DNA of 7,547 nt. Origin: a bacterium. Lineage in GTDB: Bacteria > UBP14 > UBA6098 > B30-G16. Below, piece by piece: positions 1-5,951 of the stretch (its first letter is position 1; each line of letters opens with the position of its first letter). A model generated the notes under the pieces. The model was not told the DNA's origin. It made no database searches and saw only the letters and a program-made list of their open reading frames with translations. The translations under genes and the position numbers were made by a program. The stretch covers positions 1 through 7,547 of the forward strand of contig JALTEE010000269.1 in NCBI GenBank assembly GCA_027007865.1, read 5' to 3'.

Positions 1-149
1 TTCCCTGGTTCAGGAAAATGTTTCCGGGATATGGAAGACATTTCCTGAGTTCTGGAAGCTCTTTCCAGAGTCCGGGAAGAGTCTTCCGGGCTTCAGAAAA
101 GTCTTCTCGACTCCAGGAAAATGTTTCCCGAGTTCAAGAAACTCCTCCC
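1..149. repeat. Degenerate 20-21 bp tandem palindrome array
   Basis: About seven units start at 1, 22, 42, 63, 84, 104 and 125. Each has the form TTCC, about 8 variable bases, GGAA, then about 5 bases. Examples are TTCCTGAGTTCTGGAA (unit 3) and TTCCAGAGTCCGGGAA (unit 4). Some arms carry one mismatch (TTCT in unit 6, AGAA in unit 7), and an eighth unit fades out near 149. The same bases also read as GGAA-N5-TTCC palindromes across unit boundaries. The period alternates between 20 and 21 bp, so it does not keep a reading frame and is not a protein repeat. The spacing is about two helical turns. The array starts at the window edge and may extend left. Function is unknown. Confidence 0.7.
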
Positions 150-278
150 GCAAACGCTATTTTTCTATTTCTCCCTCCGGTTTTTCTGGTTTCTGAGGTT
201 GACCTTCCACGGCGGTATCGCAATGACAAAATTTCTTATTTTACAGGTCTCATTCATAGATTGTTTTTATTATTAAAT
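150..278. other. AT-rich non-coding stretch downstream of purN
   Basis: This lies between the palindrome array and the purN stop codon. I see no convincing gene, RNA or intrinsic terminator. The segment around 206-229, ending in GCAATGACA, faintly resembles the end of dispersed intergenic repeats common in such genomes, but it is too short to assign. Confidence 0.4.
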
Positions 279-896
279 TTACGATAATATCATCACGCTA
301 TTTCCCGAAACAATTACTTTTTCCTGCGCGAACCATTCCAGCACCTTTGGATAAAGTAAATGCTCGATTGCAAGGACGCGCTCGGCAAGAGTTTCAGGCG
401 TATCGTGGTCGCTGACGGGAACGCATTGCTGCGCTACAATCGCTCCGTGGTCATACTGGTCATCGACGAGATGAACCGTTACTCCCGTAACTTTGCAGCC
501 ATATTCGATGACCGCTCGATGAACGCGCATTCCATACATTCCCTTTCCACCGAATGCGGGCAGCAGCGCAGGATGAATGTTCGTTATGCGATTTTTGAAC
601 CTTTGCACGATTTCGGGCGGAACTTTTTTCATATATCCCGCAAGCGCAATGAAATCGATGGCGTGCGCTTCGAGGACATCGAACATCGCATTTAGAAAAT
701 CGTCTCTCGAAGAAAATTCTTTGCTCGATAGATAGACAGCGGGAATATTATGTTCTTTCGCTCGCTCGAGCGCATAGGCATCGGGTTTGCTCGACAGCAC
801 GAGCGCTATTTCTGCGGAAAATTTTCCGCTCTCCGCAGCGTCGATTATCGCCTGCAGATTTGTTCCGCCTCCTGAAACAAAAACAGCAATACGCAT
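279..896 (-). CDS. purN: Phosphoribosylglycinamide formyltransferase (GART)
   Basis: This enzyme makes formyl-GAR from GAR with 10-formyl-tetrahydrofolate, the third step of cytoplasmic purine synthesis. The 205-residue length is typical. The N-terminal phosphate-binding loop reads VSGGGTNLQAI (residues 7-17). The catalytic set is present: N106 and H108 in NIHPALLP, and D149 in YDHG, which aligns with E. coli D144. The KGMYGMRVH stretch (118-126) replaces the shorter loop of E. coli PurN and resembles the form seen in Bacteroidetes-like and Firmicutes enzymes. An AAGGAG sits 5 bases before the ATG and supports the start. It lies 121 bp downstream of pta on the same strand, so cotranscription is possible. 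That gap has a weak CAACGG/CCGTTG stem-loop (978-1001) with no T-run. Family assignment is secure. Confidence 0.96.
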   Translation of the reverse strand: MRIAVFVSGGGTNLQAIIDAAESGKFSAEIALVLSSKPDAYALERAKEHNIPAVYLSSKEFSSRDDFLNAMFDVLEAHAIDFIALAGYMKKVPPEIVQRFKNRITNIHPALLPAFGGKGMYGMRVHRAVIEYGCKVTGVTVHLVDDQYDHGAIVAQQCVPVSDHDTPETLAERVLAIEHLLYPKVLEWFAQEKVIVSGNSVMILS

Positions 897-1017
897 AGCC
901 GCTCCTTCATCTCGAACAGGCGATTTTAGTCGTCTGTCTCATTTTCATCGAACTGCTTTTCAATAACTCACTCATTCCAACGGACCAAAAGCCCGCCGTT
1001 GCATTTATAGTGCGAAA

Positions 1018-2010
1018 TCATCTGCTTTTGAGCAGCGCAATTGCGGATACATTGACGATGTCGTCCACCGAGCATCCGCGGGACAAGTCGTTATATGGTT
1101 TTGCCAATCCCTGAATAATCGGTCCGATTGCTTCTGCGCCAGCCATCCGCTGAACGAGTTTGTATCCGATATTTCCCGCATCGAGGTCGGGGAAAATTAG
1201 GACATTCGCCTGCCCTGCAATGCTCGAATCGGGCGCTTTTTTCGCTGCCACAGCGGGAATTATCGCCGCGTCGAGCTGCAACTCACCATCTATAAGTATA
1301 TCGGGCGCATTCTTTTGCACAATTTCCGTCGCTGCGATGACTTTGTCGGCATCGCTATGTTTTGCGCTTCCTTTCGTGGAAAAGGACAGCATCGCTACTT
1401 TCGGTTCGATGCCGAGAAGTTGCTTCGCAGTCTGCGCCGATGCGATTGCGATAGAAGCGAGTTGTTCAGCATCGGGCTGCGGTATCACTGCGCAATCTGC
1501 GAAAACAAAAACTTTCTCCTTCTCGCCTGCAAACTCGGGCAGCACCATTAGAAACGAACTCGACACGACGGATACGCCTTCGGCTGTGCCGATGCAGTGA
1601 ATTGCAGCGCGGAGAACATTTCCCGTCGTGTTTTCGGCTCCCGCTACGGCAGCATCGGCAAAACCTTTCCTAACGAGCATCGCTCCCCAGTAAAGAGGTT
1701 TCCGCATCGCTTCTTTTGCCTGATATAGCGTAACACCTTTGTGCTTGCGGAGTTCCCAGAATTCCATAGCGAAGTCGTCCTTGCGCTTATCGGTGTTCGG
1801 GTCGGAAATTTCAGCATTAGAAATATCCGCTCCTTCCGATTTTGCGAGTTCACGAACTTTTTCCGCAGCGCCGACGATAATTACTTTTGCGAGTTTTTCC
1901 CGTGTGATAATTTCGGCGGCATTTATCATTCGTGGTTCGTCGCCTTCTGGCAGAACGACTGTTCCGCCGATTTCTCGCGCCTTTGCGCGCATATCTTCTA
2001 TAAGCTTCAT
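1018..2010 (-). CDS. pta: Phosphate acetyltransferase (phosphotransacetylase)
   Basis: This cytoplasmic enzyme interconverts acetyl-CoA plus phosphate with acetyl phosphate plus CoA, usually paired with acetate kinase for ATP-yielding acetate formation or acetate uptake. Its 330 residues match the short single-domain class of Pta, without the N-terminal regulatory domain of the E. coli enzyme. Visible family motifs are [10 protein letters not shown] (18-27), [13 protein letters not shown] (123-135), PDAEQLA (179-185), DGELQLDAA (241-249), [16 protein letters not shown] (269-284) and the active-site DLSRGCS (308-314), whose Ser-Arg pair (310-311) matches the catalytic pair of the Methanosarcina enzyme. 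AAGGGAG lies 5 bases before the ATG. No ackA is present in the window. The upstream nuclease gene ends only 33 bp away, so a promoter, if separate, must lie in or near that gene's 3' end. Confidence 0.96.
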   Translation of the reverse strand: MKLIEDMRAKAREIGGTVVLPEGDEPRMINAAEIITREKLAKVIIVGAAEKVRELAKSEGADISNAEISDPNTDKRKDDFAMEFWELRKHKGVTLYQAKEAMRKPLYWGAMLVRKGFADAAVAGAENTTGNVLRAAIHCIGTAEGVSVVSSSFLMVLPEFAGEKEKVFVFADCAVIPQPDAEQLASIAIASAQTAKQLLGIEPKVAMLSFSTKGSAKHSDADKVIAATEIVQKNAPDILIDGELQLDAAIIPAVAAKKAPDSSIAGQANVLIFPDLDAGNIGYKLVQRMAGAEAIGPIIQGLAKPYNDLSRGCSVDDIVNVSAIALLKSR

Positions 2011-2043
2011 AATTGCTCCCTTGTAAAATTGCCCAAAATAAAT

Positions 2044-2565
2044 TCAGAATAATGTTTTTTTTTTTTTTTCTAAAACATCTTCATTTATAATGAATTTTCC
2101 TGTTCGCACCAATTTAATGCTATTGTAATTTTCAATATCTTTAAATTCGAATTGCCAAATATGATATTCGCTGTCATTTCTCTCAAAAAACAATGGGATG
2201 ACTTTCTTCGATGTATGTTCCTGCCATTGGCGGAAGGGATAATATAGTTGTCTGATAATTGTATTGCTTACTTTCGAGTTTTTTACCTCAACAAGAACTA
2301 CTTGTTCTTTCCCTTCATAGCCTGCGTCAACTTCTGTTTGAACACTTTTGGCAGTGATTTTTTGTTCACCGACATAAAAAGAAAACTCGGGAGTGTATTT
2401 CCGCCCTCGAATTGTCAGAACAAGAGAATCATCTTTCATAAAACTGCGGATTAAACTGGAAGCATAGGCGAAATCGATACGCTGCATTTCGGAATTAAAG
2501 TGCTGTTTCTTTTTGTATTTTATAAAGTTCATAGCTTTTAGCATGGAGATTTGAAATATAATCAT
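2044..2565 (-). CDS. Putative PD-(D/E)XK restriction endonuclease, possibly N-truncated
   Basis: The open frame encodes up to 173 residues. It has a PD-(D/E)XK-type core: an acidic strand QTEVDAGYEG (76-85), then VLVEVKN (90-96) giving D80...E93-x-K95, then RQLYYPFRQW (105-114). This arrangement is typical of restriction endonuclease-like DNA-cutting domains, and the neighbouring methyltransferase fragment supports a restriction role. The start is uncertain. ATG codons at residues 1, 8, 12 and 27 all lack a good Shine-Dalgarno site, and a TAG lies two codons upstream of the first. The first 23 residues overlap the upstream nuclease in another frame, so translation may start at M27 (2487), 7 bases after the upstream stop, by coupling. 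Homologues might be longer at the N-terminus; I cannot confirm this. The gene is AT-rich and its last codons lie in a 15-A run. Confidence 0.75.
   Translation of the reverse strand: MIIFQISMLKAMNFIKYKKKQHFNSEMQRIDFAYASSLIRSFMKDDSLVLTIRGRKYTPEFSFYVGEQKITAKSVQTEVDAGYEGKEQVVLVEVKNSKVSNTIIRQLYYPFRQWQEHTSKKVIPLFFERNDSEYHIWQFEFKDIENYNSIKLVRTGKFIINEDVLEKKKKTLF
2055..2069. repeat. 15-bp homopolymer A/T tract
   Basis: Fifteen T on the plus strand are A on the coding strand and encode the KKKK near the C-terminus of the second nuclease gene. Length changes would alter only the last few residues. The tract is 45-59 bp upstream of the pta start, so it could also act as an AT-rich promoter element. Confidence 0.9.
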
Positions 2566-3187
2566 AGTCTACAAATTTTATTCTATCTTCTATAGTTTCG
2601 AACACATTATACGCAAGAGTTCGCCTAAATTCAATTTCTCTTGCCTTATGGCTTACAATATAAAATTTTGCGTAGAAATCCTGTAATTCAGTGAATTTCA
2701 ATAATGAGTTCTGGAAATCAGTTGTAAATTCAACTTCAAAAAAGGAATATGGAAACTTGCGTTGATTGAACCAAACAACATCAACAGTTTTTGCCTTTTT
2801 AATAACGCTCGGATAGCTAAAATCGTATATATCATGTAATGTAGCAATTTCTTTTAATGGATTTCCAAGAAAAGATTTGTTCTTATCTTGATTTGGCACA
2901 AATGTTTCCCAACCCTTGATATTTCCAATCTCGACAATTAAGCCTTGATAATATGTATGATTGAAAATCTCATTTTCTTTTCCATCTTCCTTTTTTATAT
3001 TTAGTTTTTCTTCTATTTCCTTCCGACATTTCTTCAATGCCCATAGACCTGGACGAATTTTGAAAAAGAATCTATCGTCTTGAACAATTCGTCTTATGCT
3101 CGCAAATGGTGTTTTAGTTTTCCATTCTGATACATCTACATTTTGGTTTAGAAAACCTAATGTGGCGAAACCACCATGATTTTCCAT
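2495..3187 (-). CDS. HARE-HTH plus PD-(D/E)XK nuclease, start disrupted
   Basis: Read from the internal ATG this encodes 230 residues. Residues 1-52 look like a winged-helix HARE-HTH domain (GFATLGFLNQ, then TPFASIRRIVQDD and FFKIRPGLWAL), a module often fused to restriction enzymes and chromatin proteins for DNA binding. Residues 78-190 look like a PD-(D/E)XK nuclease: E86, D136 in VDVVWF, then E151-x-E153 in FFEVEFTTD, followed by SLLKFTELQDFYAKFYIVS. Together this suggests a type II restriction endonuclease. The natural start appears to be the ATG at 3217, with AGGAG 8 bases upstream and an ATGA overlap with the preceding gene, but codon 3 there is TAA (3211-3209). The frame then continues YEQVIEV into this ORF, so the first helix of the HTH lies outside it. 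Expression would need reinitiation at 3187 or readthrough, so this may be a pseudogene. It overlaps the next nuclease frame by up to 71 bp. Confidence 0.8.
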   Translation of the reverse strand: MENHGGFATLGFLNQNVDVSEWKTKTPFASIRRIVQDDRFFFKIRPGLWALKKCRKEIEEKLNIKKEDGKENEIFNHTYYQGLIVEIGNIKGWETFVPNQDKNKSFLGNPLKEIATLHDIYDFSYPSVIKKAKTVDVVWFNQRKFPYSFFEVEFTTDFQNSLLKFTELQDFYAKFYIVSHKAREIEFRRTLAYNVFETIEDRIKFVDYDYISNLHAKSYELYKIQKETAL

Positions 3188-3213
3188 TACTTCTATTACC
3201 TGTTCATATTACT

Positions 3214-3375
3214 TCATTGTTGATTCTCCTGTTCAAAAGTTTCAATAGCTTTCTTTATATCTCCGAACGCAAATTCAGCTAATTCTTCGATAGTGGCTTC
3301 TCGTGCTACATTCCTGAATTCTCTTGAAACAAATTCTCTAAAATGAGGATTCTCTATGTATTTTTGTATCTTCAT
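3214..3375 (-). CDS. Hypothetical 53-residue protein in restriction locus
   Basis: This small frame starts MKIQKYIENPHFREFVSREF and ends ETFEQENQQ. It is charged, predicted mainly helical, and has no cysteines, signal peptide or recognisable helix-turn-helix. I do not recognise a family. Both ends are tightly coupled: its ATG overlaps the stop of the methyltransferase fragment as ATGA, and its TGA overlaps the native ATG of the HARE-HTH nuclease as ATGA. That coupling argues it is a real gene of the restriction operon rather than chance. It could be a small accessory or regulatory subunit. The alternative is that it is a displaced tail of the deleted methyltransferase, which I consider less likely because it has its own start in the overlap. 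Confidence 0.55.
   Translation of the reverse strand: MKIQKYIENPHFREFVSREFRNVAREATIEELAEFAFGDIKKAIETFEQENQQ
3226..3230 (-). promoter_or_regulatory. Ribosome binding site for the native nuclease start
   Basis: AGGAG on the minus strand lies 8 bases before the ATG at 3217-3215. This site is what points to 3217, and not 3187, as the original start of the HARE-HTH nuclease. The frame from 3217 reads Met-Lys-stop. Confidence 0.65.
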
Positions 3376-3509
3376 AGTATTCCCAATCCCTTTTTCTTGC
3401 TCATATTATAAGGTGGGTCTGCAATACAATGGTCGATAGAGTTATCATCCCACTGTTTCATTATCTCGATGCAATCGCCTTCGTATATTTTGTTTTCTTC
3501 TGGTGTCAT
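3372..3509 (-). pseudogene. Truncated DNA methyltransferase (N-terminal fragment)
   Basis: A 45-residue frame begins MTPEENKIYEGDCIEIMKQW and continues to the catalytic ADPPYNMSKKKGLG (residues 30-43), then ends with IL and a stop. NKIYEGDC...DDNSID...DPPY is the standard opening of amino (N6-adenine or N4-cytosine) methyltransferases whose motif IV is near the N-terminus; such enzymes are normally roughly 250-300 residues or more. The AdoMet-binding FxGxG motif expected further on is absent from the window, so the enzyme cannot be active. The stop overlaps the next gene's ATG as ATGA, which suggests an internal deletion that kept the original 3' end, rather than a simple nonsense mutation. 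In-frame TGA and TAA just upstream of the ATG fix the start; an AAAGAGAG-like site precedes it. The recognition sequence is unknown. Confidence 0.8.
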
Positions 3510-3530
3510 TTCTCTCTTTGTTTATCATCT

Positions 3531-3551
3531 AACAAAAGATGTTACTACATC
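3531..3551 (-). terminator. Weak possible terminator after the TPR gene
   Basis: In the 93-bp gap between the TPR gene and the methyltransferase fragment, the minus strand has a 5-bp stem GATGT, loop AGTA, ACATC (3551-3538), then TTTTGTT. The stem is short and AT-rich, so termination would be inefficient at best. Confidence 0.25.
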
Positions 3552-3602
3552 GCTTATCTTTTTTACCATTCTATTTATTAATAGGTTTATTTACGCCATT
3601 TT

Positions 3603-5411
3603 TTACAGATTTCCACCCAAAGATTTCAATTTATCGCGCACAATTTCCATATTAACCGCATCGGGATAATCGTTGACGATTTTCACATACAATTCCGTTG
3701 CAGCGGGCTTGTCGCCATCGGCAACTTTTTTATCCGCAAGAATTTCGAGCGCGAGCGGCGCATAAAAACTCTTCGGATATTTTTCGACAAGATTGCGGAA
3801 TGTAGTATAGGCGCTGGTATCCCGAAGGGTCGATTGACAATTGCCAATTTTCCACATAACATAGTCACCGTAAGCCGACGATTTTTTGTCGGACAAAATA
3901 TTTTCCCATTTTTTAAGCGCATTAGCCGTATCGTGAGCGAACATAAGATATATCGGCTCCCTGAATTTTTCGATTTGCTCTTTCTGCGTCTGCATAACGA
4001 GGATTAGTTCCACGGCTTCATTTCCCATATCGCACTTTGGAAATCTGCCCACGACATTGTGCAGTGCTACCAATGCGGTATCGTCGATTCCAGCGAAAAA
4101 GAATGTCATAGCAAGCAAATACGCCACAGGCTCGCTCTGCGGGTTCATCTGAAATGCGCTGTTTAAAAATACGATTCCATCTCTGAACTGCTTTTTATAT
4201 ATAAAAATCTCGCCCTTGATTTTCACCGCTTCCTCGTTTCGCATCCATTTCGAGCCTTTGAACAATGGCTCGATTGCGCTTTCCGCTTCGTCTGGATTTC
4301 TTAAATTCTCCAAATATATCCTCGCTTTTAGAACGGCAGCGTCATCGAGAATGCGAGTATTGTGGTGTCCGCTCGGCGGCTTAAACTGCGGAAAAGAATT
4401 TTGATTATGCAATGTGGGAATAGCATCCTCGAATTTTTTTATCGAATCGAGTTGTGCAATTGCATCGTTAAATTTCCCGAGTCCACGCAGTGCCTTTGCG
4501 AGATAAAGTCGTCCCGTTTGCGCATAGTTTCCGCCCGTATCATCGACGAGATACCTCGCTCCTTTTTCAGCGTATTCGAAATTTTGCTGGCGAAGCATAT
4601 CTTCCACAAAATTCACCATCAAACCGCCGCGATATTTTTCGTTCTGCAATCCATCCGCTTTTTGTATTGCATCGAATGATTTGTCGAGATTGCCGAGTTT
4701 TTGTTCGACAATAGAAATTAAGCGCCAGGGCTGCCATTTAGGAATCTCTGTTTTCAGCAGTTTGTCGAGTGATTTTCGCAGCTGCAAAAGTTCTTCTTGT
4801 GAACGACCGCCTATATTTATCTTTCGTTCGACATCGCCGAACCTGTCGGGATACTTTTTCAGATAATTCGCATATTCCGACACGGCATCGTCGAAACGTC
4901 CCTTGATTTCATATAGCCTCGCGAGTTCGACTGCGAGAAGTTGCTTATCGCCTATCCGTTTGCGCGATTTTTTAATGAATTTTATGTCCTCATCGATGAA
5001 GCCCCACTGTGAAAGCGCATCGTGAATTTGTCTCACGAGTTGCGGATTTTTCGGGTCGATTTTTGTCGCTTTATCGAACGCACTCCGCGCATCGATGGGT
5101 TTGTTTTGCGCAAGATAGACAGCGCCGAGTTCCACCCAGAACATAGTGTTCTTCGGGTCGCGCAAAAGCATACTTTGCAAAAGCCCTCCGAGTTTATCAT
5201 ATTTTTTCTGCCCTTGATATACTTGCAGCAATAAATTCTGCATTTCCGGGTCGTCGGGATTTTGCGCTAACGCTCGTTCAAGAACTTCTGCGGCTTTGTC
5301 GTATTTTTCGAGAGCCAAAAAACGCCGTGCGAGTTCGAGGTCGTGACTTTCGCCAGCAATTAAGAACGAAAACGATAGAACGAGCAATATTTTAATCGGG
5401 AAAATACGCAT
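3603..5411 (-). CDS. Secreted tetratricopeptide repeat protein
   Basis: This 602-residue protein has an N-terminal signal peptide (MRIFPIKILL then a hydrophobic run, ending about FLIAGES near residue 22), so it is probably periplasmic or outer-membrane associated. The body is mostly paired helices. TPR motifs are clearest at about 24-54 (ARRFLALEKYDKAAEVLERALAQNP), 56-88, 90-121 (ELGAVYLAQNKPIDARSAFDKA) and 159-188, with weaker ones through the middle. The C-terminal pair (about 535-595, containing FRNLVEKYPKSF and AATELYVKIVNDYPDA) resembles the TPRs of YbgF/BamD-like envelope proteins. No enzymatic domain is seen, so the role is probably protein-protein scaffolding; the partner is unknown. 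AGAAGG lies 9 bases before the ATG. It begins 6 bp after the cysteine-rich small gene, which suggests one operon. Confidence 0.88.
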   Translation of the reverse strand: MRIFPIKILLVLSFSFLIAGESHDLELARRFLALEKYDKAAEVLERALAQNPDDPEMQNLLLQVYQGQKKYDKLGGLLQSMLLRDPKNTMFWVELGAVYLAQNKPIDARSAFDKATKIDPKNPQLVRQIHDALSQWGFIDEDIKFIKKSRKRIGDKQLLAVELARLYEIKGRFDDAVSEYANYLKKYPDRFGDVERKINIGGRSQEELLQLRKSLDKLLKTEIPKWQPWRLISIVEQKLGNLDKSFDAIQKADGLQNEKYRGGLMVNFVEDMLRQQNFEYAEKGARYLVDDTGGNYAQTGRLYLAKALRGLGKFNDAIAQLDSIKKFEDAIPTLHNQNSFPQFKPPSGHHNTRILDDAAVLKARIYLENLRNPDEAESAIEPLFKGSKWMRNEEAVKIKGEIFIYKKQFRDGIVFLNSAFQMNPQSEPVAYLLAMTFFFAGIDDTALVALHNVVGRFPKCDMGNEAVELILVMQTQKEQIEKFREPIYLMFAHDTANALKKWENILSDKKSSAYGDYVMWKIGNCQSTLRDTSAYTTFRNLVEKYPKSFYAPLALEILADKKVADGDKPAATELYVKIVNDYPDAVNMEIVRDKLKSLGGNL

Positions 5412-5417
5412 AAATAA

Positions 5418-5615
5418 TTACCTTCTTTTTGATGTGAAATATGAAATAGAGCGATTAAATGTTCGCTCCTCGTCGGCGGTAAAATAGCACGCTGGCAGTT
5501 CGCCGAGCGAACGATGATATTCGATGCACTCGCAGCAATATCCCTTGCGGGAACACGGCTCGTATGTGCAATTACATTTTGCGAGATTCTTTTCGTAGTT
5601 CGGGCATTTGTCCAT
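5418..5615 (-). CDS. DUF6485-like small cysteine-rich protein
   Basis: This 65-residue protein has eight cysteines (4, 14, 16, 21, 27, 28, 30, 43) in the order CPN...[12 protein letters not shown]...GYCCEC...LGELPACYF. That pattern matches the short uncharacterised family I recall as DUF6485, which has about this length. The cysteine clusters suggest zinc or iron-sulfur binding. There is no signal peptide, so it is likely cytoplasmic. GAGGTG lies 4 bases before the ATG. Its stop is 6 bp before the TPR gene start, so the two are probably cotranscribed, though the biochemical link is unclear. The family name is from memory; the cysteine pattern is seen directly. Confidence 0.85.
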   Translation of the reverse strand: MDKCPNYEKNLAKCNCTYEPCSRKGYCCECIEYHRSLGELPACYFTADEERTFNRSISYFTSKRR

Positions 5616-5642
5616 AACGCACCTCGATAAAACATTTTTCGC

Positions 5643-5670
5643 AATTTAATCGAATAATGCGGTGTGGCAA
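5643..5670 (-). promoter_or_regulatory. Candidate promoter for the DUF6485/TPR operon
   Basis: On the minus strand TTGCCA (5670-5665) is followed after 16 bp by TAAATT (5648-5643). This matches the -35 hexamer at 5 of 6 and the -10 at 4 of 6, and sits 27 bp upstream of the start codon. Many FCB bacteria use a different promoter consensus, so this is tentative. Confidence 0.3.
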
Positions 5671-5764
5671 CAGAAATATTGCGATGAGAAAAATTTTATG
5701 GGAAAATCGTTTCCCGCTACAATGCCACTGCAGTCGAAGATACATTAGTATATCAAGAATTAAA

Positions 5765-5793
5765 TTGACATTATCTTATCGTGCGATTAGACT
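5765..5793 (+). promoter_or_regulatory. Candidate promoter for the propeller gene
   Basis: A perfect TTGACA (5765-5770), a 17-bp spacer and TAGACT (5788-5793, 4 of 6 to the -10 consensus). It predicts a start near 5800 and a leader of about 150 bases containing the palindromic repeat. Confidence 0.4.
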
Positions 5794-5794
5794 T

Positions 5795-5820
5795 AATGAA
5801 ACCTAAAAGCAGGTTTCATT
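5795..5820. promoter_or_regulatory. Perfect 10-bp hairpin in the divergent intergenic region
   Basis: AATGAAACCT, loop AAAAGC, AGGTTTCATT, then TT and G. All 10 pairs match. It sits at the predicted plus-strand start site, so it could be a 5' leader stem-loop or an operator. The short T-run after it would also fit a weak terminator, but no plus-strand gene ends nearby. Confidence 0.5.
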
Positions 5821-5863
5821 TTGTCCATGTTCTTGGAAATATGGGAGATAGAGAAGGAGAATT

Positions 5864-5919
5864 GTAGGGGCGAACGGCGTTCGCCCAATAGATGAAGGGC
5901 GTATGCCATACGCCCCTAC
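5864..5919. repeat. Double-hairpin palindromic repeat, copy 1
   Basis: A 56-bp element with end repeats GTAGGGGCG and CGCCCCTAC. Inside are two hairpins: GGGCGAAC, loop GGC, GTTCGCCC (5868-5886) and GGGCGTAT, loop GCC, ATACGCCC (5897-5915), separated by a 10-bp AT-rich spacer. It is a small non-coding dispersed repeat of the REP/MITE type. It lies between the predicted promoter and the ribosome binding site of the propeller gene, so it would be in the mRNA leader. A second copy is at 7494-7547. Confidence 0.85.
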
Positions 5920-5951
5920 GACACCGCAATAAAAAACAAGGGAGGTTCATT

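Noticed and set aside
1..149. CRISPR array
   Set aside because: Units are too short, there are no distinct spacers and no cas genes nearby.
18..287. 89-residue plus-strand ORF over the palindrome array
   Set aside because: Its first half is translation of the degenerate repeat, which shifts phase between 20 and 21 bp units; no ribosome site or family features.
360..695. 111-residue plus-strand ORF
   Set aside because: Antisense to the catalytic half of purN, with no independent support.
978..1001. CAACGG/CCGTTG stem-loop between pta and purN as a terminator
   Set aside because: Only 6 bp with a 12-base loop and no T-run on the minus strand, so it does not support termination.
1160..1600. 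146-residue plus-strand ORF opposite pta
   Set aside because: Antisense shadow of a well-conserved enzyme gene.
3469..3669. 66-residue hydrophobic plus-strand ORF
   Set aside because: AT-rich antisense over the methyltransferase start and TPR gene end; the apparent membrane character comes from T-rich codons.
5360..5644. 94-residue minus-strand ORF overlapping the cysteine-rich gene
   Set aside because: Wrong frame: the 65-residue frame has the conserved cysteine pattern and the better ribosome site.
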